From the NCBI GenBank assembly GCA_016932475.1, contig JAFGCU010000125.1:62001-126000 (forward strand): a DNA stretch of 64,000 nucleotides, read 5' to 3'. Source of the DNA: Anaerolineales bacterium (lineage in GTDB: Bacteria > Chloroflexota > Anaerolineae > Anaerolineales > RBG-16-64-43). The translations under genes were made by a program, and so were the position numbers. The notes below the pieces were generated by a model that ran no database searches, was not told the DNA's origin, and worked only from the letters and a program-made list of their open reading frames with translations. This document shows positions 53,001 to 60,527 of this stretch, piece after piece. The number at the start of each line of letters is the position of its first letter. Positions within the stretch are counted from its first letter, which is position 1.

Positions 53001-54863
53001 TCAGTCTTCTTCCAGACCGCCGGTCAATAAATCCTTGGACCGGCCGGGTTTGCGTTTGCGCCGGGCGACGGTCAGGCCGGTTTCGGGATTAAATTCCACG
53101 ACTGCCTTGGCCTTGCCCTTCTTTTTCTTCTTCGCGCCCTTCTCATCGTCGTCCTCTTCCGATTCCTCTTCCTCTTCACCGGCGGCAATGGGCACGGCGG
53201 TTACGGCTTCTCCCGCCGGGGCTTCCGCGCCCGCTTCGACTGTTATGGCGCCCTCGATGGCCGCTTCGGGAGCGGCGGCGGCGGTTTCCGGCGCCTCGCC
53301 GGCGGCCGCGGCTTCCTGAGCCTTCTCGGCGGCGGCCTGTTCGGCTTCCGCCTTCTCATCCGCTCGCAGGTCGAGGATGACGTTTTCGAGCGTTTCTTTC
53401 AGCTTCTCAAAGTTGCGCGCGCCCACTTCCGGAAGCGTAAGGAGGGAATCCGGATCCAGCATCGCGCGTTCGTAGGTTTGTCCGACCGATTCGAGACCAG
53501 CGGCGACGAGCGCCTGGCCCAGACCTTCCGGCAGCTCGACCGATTCGAGCGTGCGCACGTACGCCGACGGCGGAAGGTTCTTGCGGATTTCCGCGAGACG
53601 CCGGGATTGCGCCTTGCGCCGCCCCTCGCGTTGTTCGGCGAGGATCTTCTCGACGCTGGTGACGAACTGATTCATCGTGCTGTAATCTTCCGGAGGCAGC
53701 GGTTTGCCCTCCGCTTTGCGCGCCAGCGCGGATTGCACCTGCTCGATCATCGCCGCCTGGGCTTCCACAAACGGCGCGAGGATTTCTTCCTTGCCGAGTT
53801 TCTGCATGGCGTCCGCCGCGGCTTCGGCCACGCTCTTGATGTCCACCCGCCAGCCGGTGAGTTTGGCCGCCAAGCGGGCGTTCACCCCTTCGCGCCCGAT
53901 CGCCAGGCTTAGCTGATCCTCCGAAACCACGACCAGCGCCGTGCGCCCGCGCACCGGATCGTCGTCGAGGTAAACCCCCGAGACGCGCGCCGGGCTGAGC
54001 GCCTTGGCGATAAAGGAGGCCGGGTCCGGATTCCATTCGATCACGTCGATCTTCTCATCGTGCAGTTCGCGGACGATGGCCTGGATCCGGCCGCCGCGCA
54101 TCCCGACGCACGCCCCGACCGGGTCCAGGTTGGGCTGCATCGCCGCCACGGCGACTTTGGAGCGCAACCCCGGCTCGCGGGCGATCCCTTTGATCTCCAC
54201 CATTCCCTGGTAGATCTCGGGGACTTCGGCCTCGAGCAGGCGGCGCAGCATGTTGCGGTCCGAGCGCGAAAGGATGATCTGCGGACCGCGGCTGGTCTTG
54301 CTGACGTCCATGAGAACCGCGCGAATCCGGTCGCGCGGCTTGTAGCGTTCGGTGGGAAGCTGCTCGCGTTTGGGGAGCGCGGCCTCGGCGCGGCCCAGGC
54401 TGACGGTGATGCCCGTCGGACCGACCGATTGCACGGTGCCGTGGACGATCTCGCCCTTGCGCGCGGACCATTCGTCGAACTGCTTTTCCCGCTCGGCGTC
54501 GCGCAGCTTCTGATGAATCTGCTGTTTGGCCGCCTGCGTGGCAATCCGCCCGAAGTCTTCCGGGGTGCTGTCGACCAGAATAAGCTCTCCCAGCTCCGCC
54601 TTCGGATTAACCTTGCGCGCATCCGTCAGCGTGACTTCGGTCCGTTCGTCGGCGACGGATTCGACGATTTCCTTTTCGGCCAGGATCTGGATCGTGCCCT
54701 TGGTCAGATCCACGTTCGCCTCCACCTGTTGGGCGGTGGACGCGTTGACGGCCTTCCGGTAAGCGTTGACCATCGCCGCCTGCACGACCTCCAGGACGGC
54801 TTCGCGCGGGAGCCCGTAGTGCTCCAGTACTTCGTTGAACGCGAGCGCAAACTCGTTTCTCAT
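53001..54863 (-). CDS. nusA: Transcription termination/antitermination factor NusA
   Basis: A 620-residue NusA. The N-terminal RNA-polymerase-binding part (1-125, FALAFNEVLEHYGLPREAVL) precedes S1 (about 130-200), KH1 and KH2 (about 200-345; GACVGMRGGRIQAIVRELHDEK and AIGREGVNARLAAKLTGW), and a helix-hairpin-helix region. The last 100 residues are alanine-, acid- and then lysine-rich low complexity. It starts the nusA-ylxR-infB-rbfA-nrnA-truB-ribF-thyX run. The usual upstream rimP gene is missing. Confidence 0.96.
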   Translation of the reverse strand: MRNEFALAFNEVLEHYGLPREAVLEVVQAAMVNAYRKAVNASTAQQVEANVDLTKGTIQILAEKEIVESVADERTEVTLTDARKVNPKAELGELILVDSTPEDFGRIATQAAKQQIHQKLRDAEREKQFDEWSARKGEIVHGTVQSVGPTGITVSLGRAEAALPKREQLPTERYKPRDRIRAVLMDVSKTSRGPQIILSRSDRNMLRRLLEAEVPEIYQGMVEIKGIAREPGLRSKVAVAAMQPNLDPVGACVGMRGGRIQAIVRELHDEKIDVIEWNPDPASFIAKALSPARVSGVYLDDDPVRGRTALVVVSEDQLSLAIGREGVNARLAAKLTGWRVDIKSVAEAAADAMQKLGKEEILAPFVEAQAAMIEQVQSALARKAEGKPLPPEDYSTMNQFVTSVEKILAEQREGRRKAQSRRLAEIRKNLPPSAYVRTLESVELPEGLGQALVAAGLESVGQTYERAMLDPDSLLTLPEVGARNFEKLKETLENVILDLRADEKAEAEQAAAEKAQEAAAAGEAPETAAAAPEAAIEGAITVEAGAEAPAGEAVTAVPIAAGEEEEESEEDDDEKGAKKKKKGKAKAVVEFNPETGLTVARRKRKPGRSKDLLTGGLEED

Positions 54864-54908
54864 AGTGCCAGTCTACTCCATGGAGGGGTAAACCCCTGCC
54901 AGAGACAA

Positions 54909-54935
54909 AGAAAAGTGGGGGATGCCCACTTTTCT
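54909..54935 (-). terminator. Terminator between trxA and nusA
   Basis: An 11-bp stem (54909-54919 with 54925-54935) with a T-rich tail on the minus strand. It would end trxA transcription before nusA, so nusA needs its own promoter. Confidence 0.8.
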
Positions 54936-54971
54936 GGAAACAATAACGCCGGAAAAACCGTGGTTATTCTA

Positions 54972-55343
54972 TCACGAGCTCTTTCCGGAGGCAAGTCCGC
55001 CGGCCTGAGTCTCCACTTTATACAGGAAGTCCACAACGGCGTCCTTGAGCTTGGTTTCCGGAAGCGCGCCGACGACCCGGCTGACTTCCTTGCCCTGGTG
55101 GATCATCAGCAGGGTGGGAATCCCCTGGACACCGAACTGTTGGGCGTAGGCGGGATTCTCATCCACATCCACTTTCACAATCGTCAAGTGGCCGGCGTGT
55201 TCGACGGCGATTCGCTCCAGCGCCGGAGCGATCGCCCGGCAGGGCGAACACCAAGTCGCCCAGAAATCGACGATAACGGGCAGGGGGGATTGGAGCACCT
55301 TGGCTTGAAAATCGGCGTCGGTGACGTGGATGGGTTCGCTCAT
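54972..55343 (-). CDS. trxA: Thioredoxin
   Basis: A 123-residue thioredoxin. The active site is W31-C-S-P-C35 in FWATWCSPCRAIAP rather than the common WCGPC, and the cis-Pro is in VQGIPTLLMI. No signal peptide. The C-terminus (about 112-123) is longer than usual. The Gly-to-Ser change may shift redox potential. OsmC genes, which use thiols, lie just upstream on the same strand. Confidence 0.93.
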   Translation of the reverse strand: MSEPIHVTDADFQAKVLQSPLPVIVDFWATWCSPCRAIAPALERIAVEHAGHLTIVKVDVDENPAYAQQFGVQGIPTLLMIHQGKEVSRVVGALPETKLKDAVVDFLYKVETQAGGLASGKSS

Positions 55344-55398
55344 AAATGCGATCTCCTGATGGGATGGATGCCGGCGGATTGCCGGGCTGCATCTATTT

Positions 55399-55830
55399 TT
55401 ACACCACCGCCTGCGCGGGAGGCGGTTGGATTTCGAAGGATGTGGTTATCTCCGCCGTCGCGCGGATCGTGGCCGCAACCGAGCAGTATTTTTCCCACGC
55501 TAGGCGGATGGCCTGCTCCACCGCCGTCGTTTGGAGCTGTGGTCCCCGGAAAAGGAAGTGCAGGTGGATCTTCCGGAACGTCCACGGAGGTTCCGGGTCC
55601 TGGATCCCCTCCACCCGGACTTCCATCGCTTCCGGCGGTTGGCGCTTCTTGGTTAATATTTCGACAACATCCACCGACGCACAGGAAGCCAGACCCAAGA
55701 GGAGCAGATCCGAGGGTTTGACGCCGGTCCCATTGGATTCATCGGATGAGGAAAGCACGATCGAATGGCGGGTGCTGTCGGTCCCGACGAAGGTTTTTCC
55801 CCGCAGCCAATCCAGCCGGACTTCGCTCAT
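55399..55830 (-). CDS. OsmC-family protein (second of a pair)
   Basis: A 143-residue OsmC/Ohr-type protein. The conserved Cys is in LLLGLASCASVDVVEILTKK and a KYCSV motif near the C-terminus is shared with the next paralogue. These enzymes reduce hydroperoxides through thiols; which oxidant is not known. The start overlaps the stop of the first OsmC gene by ATGA. The pair lies upstream of thioredoxin, which could reduce them. Confidence 0.88.
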   Translation of the reverse strand: MSEVRLDWLRGKTFVGTDSTRHSIVLSSSDESNGTGVKPSDLLLLGLASCASVDVVEILTKKRQPPEAMEVRVEGIQDPEPPWTFRKIHLHFLFRGPQLQTTAVEQAIRLAWEKYCSVAATIRATAEITTSFEIQPPPAQAVV

Positions 55831-56261
55831 GTCGATTTCCCCCCGCCGGGAATGATACGGAAGGAGGTTGTGATGGGGACCGACGGGGTGAGCATCGCGC
55901 CCACGGAACAATATTTGGTCATGGAGAGCTCGATCGACCGCGCAACCGCTTCCTCGCTCAGGTCCGCGCCGGATACGACAAATTCTAATTCGATCCCCGT
56001 ATACACTCTAGGGTGATTCTCGGCGTGGGTGCCGCGGACCCGGATTTCCATGGAAGCCACTGTCTGGCGTTTCTTGCGAAGGATGTCGGCCGTATCCATC
56101 CCCGTGCATCCGGCCAGCGCCATGAGCACCAGCTCCATCGGGGTGAGGTGCGGATTTTCCGAAGGCGAATCCATCCGCACCGAGACACCCTGCGCATTGA
56201 AGGCTTCGAACCCGAGTCCGCCCTTCCACTGGGCGGTGATTTCCGTCGGCTGATCGGGCAT
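55827..56261 (-). CDS. OsmC-family protein (first of a pair)
   Basis: A 144-residue paralogue of the next gene. It shares PMELVLMALAGCTGMDTADI (conserved Cys) and the MTKYCSVGAMLTP segment. Only one clear Cys is found in the central helix, plus the one in KYCSV. Start ATG 56261 follows GGAGG. The two genes appear to be a tandem duplication that has diverged strongly, so the products may differ in substrate. Confidence 0.88.
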   Translation of the reverse strand: MPDQPTEITAQWKGGLGFEAFNAQGVSVRMDSPSENPHLTPMELVLMALAGCTGMDTADILRKKRQTVASMEIRVRGTHAENHPRVYTGIELEFVVSGADLSEEAVARSIELSMTKYCSVGAMLTPSVPITTSFRIIPGGGKST

Positions 56262-56459
56262 GGCATCCTCCAAATTGGGTCGAGTATATCACCTTGGATG
56301 CAGACCTGTCAGGTCTCTACTGGTCATGTTGCGATAAAAACCCGGATGGCGAGACCTGGCAGCTCTTGTTCGATCCGCAGAAAAGCGGGTTGCTTGCAGT
56401 ATAATCCCCACTCAGCCGCCCGTACCCGGGAAATCCGATCCGTCCGTCCGGATTATTGC

Positions 56460-57218
56460 ATGCAAGCCTCTGCGTATACCGTACAACTCCCCGTCTTTGA
56501 AGGCCCGCTGGATCTGCTCCTGCATTTAATTGAACGCGCCGAGCTCGACATTACCCGCGTCGCGCTGGCGCAGGTGACCGACCAATTCCTGGCCGCGCTG
56601 CATGTGATGGAAGACCGCAAAATGGATGTGGCGGCATCGTTCATCGTCATCGCCTCGCGGCTGCTGCAGATTAAAAGCGAAGCGTTGCTGCCCCGGCCTC
56701 CGGAACGCGAAGCGGGCGAAGAAGATCCCGGGGAAGCTCTCGCCCGGCAGCTCCGTCTGTATAAATTGTTCAAGGAAGTATCGCAGTTGCTTCATAAACG
56801 GGAGACGGAGGGCCTGCGCACTTTCCTCCGAACGGCGCCTCCCCCCAAAGTTCCCCCGCGTTTGGATTGGAGCCGTCTCTCCCTCGGTGCGCTGAAGAAG
56901 GCGGCGGAAGTCGTATTGACGGTGCGTCCCGAACCGCCCCCGCTTGGGACGATGGTCGCCGCGCCGAAGGTGACCATCCGCGACCAGATCCGAAAGATCG
57001 TCACGAGCATTCGCGGCGAGGGGCGGGCCGTTTTCCAGCGCCTGATGCGCGATGTCCAGACGCGGATCGAAGTGGTGGTGGCCTTTCTGGCGATGCTCGA
57101 GCTGGTCAAGCGACGCCAGGTCATCGCGCGCCAATCCGACCTCTTCGGCGAGATCGAGATCGTCCCCACCGAAACCTTCACCGATCAAACCGATTTCGAC
57201 CTCGAATTCGGCGAATGA
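56460..57218 (+). CDS. scpA: Segregation and condensation protein A
   Basis: A 252-residue kleisin that bridges SMC heads in chromosome condensation. The N-terminus YTVQLPVFEGPLDLLLHLIE is diagnostic, followed by DITRVALAQVTDQFL, and a C-terminal winged-helix region (VVAFLAMLELVKRRQV). I chose ATG 56460. scpB, which often follows, is not there; instead mutL begins inside the last codons (ATGA). Confidence 0.93.
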   Translation: MQASAYTVQLPVFEGPLDLLLHLIERAELDITRVALAQVTDQFLAALHVMEDRKMDVAASFIVIASRLLQIKSEALLPRPPEREAGEEDPGEALARQLRLYKLFKEVSQLLHKRETEGLRTFLRTAPPPKVPPRLDWSRLSLGALKKAAEVVLTVRPEPPPLGTMVAAPKVTIRDQIRKIVTSIRGEGRAVFQRLMRDVQTRIEVVVAFLAMLELVKRRQVIARQSDLFGEIEIVPTETFTDQTDFDLEFGE

Positions 57219-58954
57219 CAAGGGGAATCCGCGTCCTGTCTCCGCAGCTCTCGTCGCAAATTGCCGCCGGCGAGGTGGTGGAACGCCCCGCGTCCGTGGT
57301 CAAGGAACTGTTGGAAAACGCCCTGGACGCCGGCGCTCGGACCATTTCGATCGAGACGGAGGAGGGCGGAAACCAGAAGATCGTCGTGGCCGACGACGGC
57401 GATGGCATCGCGCCGGATGAGATCTCCCTCGCGCTGGCGCGGCATGCCACCAGCAAGCTGGCCTCCATTGAAGATCTGGATACGATCCGCACCCTCGGAT
57501 TCCGGGGCGAAGCGCTGGCTTCGATAGCGGCGGTTGCCCGGGTGCAGCTGACCAGCCGCAGCCGCGCGGGTTCGAGCGGGATGCGCCTTAAGGCCGAAAA
57601 CGGCCGTGCCGGAAAGCCCTCCCCGGTCGGAGCGCCGCAGGGGACGGTGATCTTGGTTGAGGATCTCTTCTTTAATGTGCCGGCGCGCCGGAAATTCCTG
57701 AAGAGCCGGACCACCGAACGCCGTCTGATCGAGGCGCTGGCGGCGCGTTACGCGCTGGCATACCCGTCGGTTCGTTTCCGCCTGGTCCAGGATGGGCGCG
57801 AATCTTTTTCTTCGACCGGCAGCGGCGATCGACGGGAGGTGCTGGCGGCCTTGTTCGGAGTGGATGCGGCCCAGCGGATGATCGACCTGTCGGCGGCGGA
57901 AATGGAGGGACCGGTGCGGGTGAGCGGGTTCGTGAGCCCGACCGATCTCTCCCGCTCCAATCGGCGGGATATCCTGTTGTTCGTAAACGGGCGGTCGATC
58001 GCCGATCCGGCGCTGACCACGGCTGTCGTCCAGGCGTATCACACGCTGCTCATGGTCGGCCGGTTCCCCTTCGGCGCGGTCTTCATAGAGATGCCGCCTG
58101 AAGATGTCGATGTCAACGTCCACCCGGCCAAGGCCGAGGTGAGGTTCCGCTCCCCGGATGCGGTATTCTCGGCGGTCCAACGCGCGGTACGCCAGGCGCT
58201 GCTTCGGAGCGCGGGTTCCTCGGGCGTGCCGGCAGCGGCGCCATGGCCGACGCGAACGTGGGCAACCGGAGGCGGATCGGGACCCGGCCCGGATTGGATG
58301 CTCGACCACGCGCCCGATCCATCCGGCATGGATTCGGCGAATTCCTCCGCGGGTGGAGCGCCGGTCCTCCCGGCGGGTGAGATTCCGTTATTGCGGCCGG
58401 TCGGGCAGATCGGCTCGGCGTATCTCGTCGCGGAGGGACCGGACGGGTTGTACCTCATCGATCAGCATGCCGCGCACGAACGGGTGCTGTTTGAGGCGAT
58501 GCGGCGGGAACAGACCGGGGCGCATGTCTCCCAGAGGCTGCTCGCGCCCGAGATCGTGGACCTCCCCGCTTTGCAGGCTTCAGCCCTGAACGATCAGCTT
58601 GAGATGCTTCGGCAGATCGGCTTCGATGTGGAGCCGTTCGGCGGCTCGTCGTTCCGCGTTCGTTCGGTGCCGCAGTTGCTGGGCGCCCTCCGGCCGGAAG
58701 ATGCACTGCGGGCGGTGGTGGAGGATTTCGAGGAGGATGAAACGCCGCTCGCCGCGGAGACGGAAGCGCGGCTTATCGCGCGGATCTGCAAACGAGCCGC
58801 CGTGAAAGCGGGTCAGGCGCTTGGACCGGAGGAGCAGGCGGCGCTGGTCCGCGCGCTGGAAGCGTGCGCCTCCCCGCGCACCTGCCCGCACGGCCGCCCG
58901 ACCATGATCCACCTGCCGATGGATCTGCTCGCGCGGCGGTTTGGAAGGAAGTAA
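57215..58954 (+). CDS. mutL: DNA mismatch repair protein MutL
   Basis: A 579-residue MutL. The GHKL ATPase N-terminus shows IAAGEVVERPASVVKELLEN, DDGDGI and GFRGEALASIAAVA. The C-terminal part has DQHAAHERVLFE, the DQHA(x)2E(x)4E endonuclease motif, and CPHGRPT near the end. It should nick DNA itself, so no MutH is needed. A Gly/Pro/Ser-rich linker (about 335-395) separates the halves. It overlaps scpA by four bases. MutS is not in the window. Confidence 0.96.
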   Translation: MTRGIRVLSPQLSSQIAAGEVVERPASVVKELLENALDAGARTISIETEEGGNQKIVVADDGDGIAPDEISLALARHATSKLASIEDLDTIRTLGFRGEALASIAAVARVQLTSRSRAGSSGMRLKAENGRAGKPSPVGAPQGTVILVEDLFFNVPARRKFLKSRTTERRLIEALAARYALAYPSVRFRLVQDGRESFSSTGSGDRREVLAALFGVDAAQRMIDLSAAEMEGPVRVSGFVSPTDLSRSNRRDILLFVNGRSIADPALTTAVVQAYHTLLMVGRFPFGAVFIEMPPEDVDVNVHPAKAEVRFRSPDAVFSAVQRAVRQALLRSAGSSGVPAAAPWPTRTWATGGGSGPGPDWMLDHAPDPSGMDSANSSAGGAPVLPAGEIPLLRPVGQIGSAYLVAEGPDGLYLIDQHAAHERVLFEAMRREQTGAHVSQRLLAPEIVDLPALQASALNDQLEMLRQIGFDVEPFGGSSFRVRSVPQLLGALRPEDALRAVVEDFEEDETPLAAETEARLIARICKRAAVKAGQALGPEEQAALVRALEACASPRTCPHGRPTMIHLPMDLLARRFGRK

Positions 58955-58977
58955 GCCGCGGAACCCGAAGGAAGATC

Positions 58978-59272
58978 GTCATGCCCGCGCCTGCCCCCGC
59001 GAAGTATCACCACTCGGTTCTTTTCTTGGGTGGAGATGATTATGGAGCGGGGGTGAACGCAGGCGGCATCCAGTGGTTTTTTCCATCCTGGACTGAGGAT
59101 GTATTTGAAACCGCCGTGGATTCCCGCTTGTATACCCTCGCTTCAAAACCATTCCGGCTCCAAGAACCATAACGAGCCGGAATGTTCCCCCTCCTGCGCG
59201 AACCCATCGCATCGGAAGACCGCCGACGCTCATCGCTCCGGGGGCAAGCGCGAGGGCAGGCGCGGGAATGAC
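58978..59272. repeat. Dispersed intergenic repeat, copy C, with inverted ends
   Basis: The right part (59111-59272) is a near-exact copy, on the opposite strand, of copy B. The element as a whole begins with GTCATGCCCGCGCCTGCCC at 58978 and ends with the reverse complement of GTCATTCCCGCGCCTGCCC at 59272, giving 19-nt inverted ends with one mismatch. It fills most of the 391-nt gap between mutL and the coiled-coil gene. Confidence 0.88.
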
Positions 59273-59285
59273 GGCCTCAGATAAT

Positions 59286-59315
59286 AAAAAAATCCCGGAC
59301 CGTCTCCGGGATTTT
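59286..59315 (-). terminator. Terminator after the coiled-coil gene
   Basis: A stem of at least 9 bp (59291-59299 with 59305-59313) with a seven-T tail on the minus strand, 30 nt after the stop of the coiled-coil gene. The A/T flanks also allow rightward ending. Confidence 0.88.
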
Positions 59316-59345
59316 GACATCATCCGTCTGAAAGGCCTGCCGGAT

Positions 59346-59807
59346 TTACTCCGGGCCGGCCGCTCTCTCATCGTTTAATTTGGCGATCCCATTGCGGACC
59401 TGCAGCAGCAGGCGGCTCATCTCGGCTTCCAGCCGGGAGAGGGATTCCAGGACATACTCGTCGGCCTCGCCGCGGATGCTGGCGGCATCCTCGCGCGCCT
59501 GCTGGACGATTTGTTCGGCGCGCCCCTCGGCGGCCGAGGTGATCGAATCGTGCTGGACCAGGCTTTCCACCCGTTCGCGGGCGATGTTCACCGTGCGCTG
59601 CGCCTCTTCCTGCGCTTGCGCCAAGTAGCGCTCCTTCTGGGTCATGACCTGCTGCGCTTTTTTTACTTCCTCGGGAATGGCGATGCGCAACTGGTCGATC
59701 AACTCGAGGAACCGCTCCTCGTTGACCGCCGTCTCGTTGGTGAGGGGGATGTGGAACCCGCTGTTGAACAGCTCCTCCAACCGGTCCACCAGGTGAAGGA
59801 TGTCCAT
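59346..59807 (-). CDS. Coiled-coil protein (ATP-synthase b / DivIVA-like)
   Basis: A 153-residue protein, predicted to be mostly alpha-helical, rich in E, Q, R and A (KERYLAQAQEEAQRTVNIAR and ESLVQHDSITSAAEGRAEQI). Similar helices occur in F-type ATPase subunit b and DivIVA-like proteins. It has no membrane segment and no ATPase genes nearby. It follows coaD by 124 nt and is probably part of the recG-coaD transcript. Function is unknown. Confidence 0.65.
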   Translation of the reverse strand: MDILHLVDRLEELFNSGFHIPLTNETAVNEERFLELIDQLRIAIPEEVKKAQQVMTQKERYLAQAQEEAQRTVNIARERVESLVQHDSITSAAEGRAEQIVQQAREDAASIRGEADEYVLESLSRLEAEMSRLLLQVRNGIAKLNDERAAGPE

Positions 59808-59931
59808 CTACTCCTCCGGAACGCGCAGGCCGAACACTGCGGGCTGACGGGATGGGATTACGAGACCGAAGGTGCAATTACCGTACCGTAGAGTACACCG
59901 AAGCGCGTTTCCCGTCAATTCGCCCAAGGGT

Positions 59932-60459
59932 TTAATCCCGAAGCGCGGTCAGCGGGACCACGCGCGGGCCGTCGTCGCCGAGTTCCTTAAACCGGCGCAC
60001 GACCGCCTCGGCCACGTGACGGGGAACCATGCTGGTGATGTCTCCGCCGAGCGATGCGATCTCGCGCACCGTCGAGGAGGAGAGAAAGGAATGCTCCTCG
60101 CTGGTGATCAGGGCGACCACTTCGATCTCCGGCGCGAGGCGGTGGTTGGCCAGCGCCATCCGGAATTCGTGCTCGAAATCGGAAAACACCCGCAGCCCGC
60201 GCACGATCACCTGGGCGTCGATCTGTTGGCATAGCGCGACGGTCAGGCTGCGGTACCCGATCACCTTGATCCGGCCGCGGCCGTCGAAGGTCTGTTTGAC
60301 CAGGTCGATCCGCTCTTCCGGGCTGAAGAGAAGGTTCTTGAGCGGGCGGTCGAAGACGGCGATGATGACCTCGTCGAACAAACGCCCGGCCCGTTCGGCG
60401 ATATCGATGTGGCCGTAGTGGATCGGATCAAACGTTCCGGGAAAGATGGCTCGTACCAT
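59932..60459 (-). CDS. coaD: Phosphopantetheine adenylyltransferase
   Basis: The fourth step of coenzyme A synthesis. The 175-residue protein has the HxGH-type motif FPGTFDPIHYGHIDIAERA, a VIVRGLRVFSDFEHEFRMA segment and the C-terminal LSSSTVREIASLGGDI. It is 15 residues longer than usual at the C-terminus. coaE, the next step, is at 12151-13275 in the same window but not linked. It lies 68 nt after recG. Confidence 0.96.
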   Translation of the reverse strand: MVRAIFPGTFDPIHYGHIDIAERAGRLFDEVIIAVFDRPLKNLLFSPEERIDLVKQTFDGRGRIKVIGYRSLTVALCQQIDAQVIVRGLRVFSDFEHEFRMALANHRLAPEIEVVALITSEEHSFLSSSTVREIASLGGDITSMVPRHVAEAVVRRFKELGDDGPRVVPLTALRD

Positions 60460-60527
60460 GAGTATCCCTTCGCTTTCGTGTGCTCTCCGTCATCCGGAGC
60501 GGGCAGCGGGATTTCGAAATACGGCCG

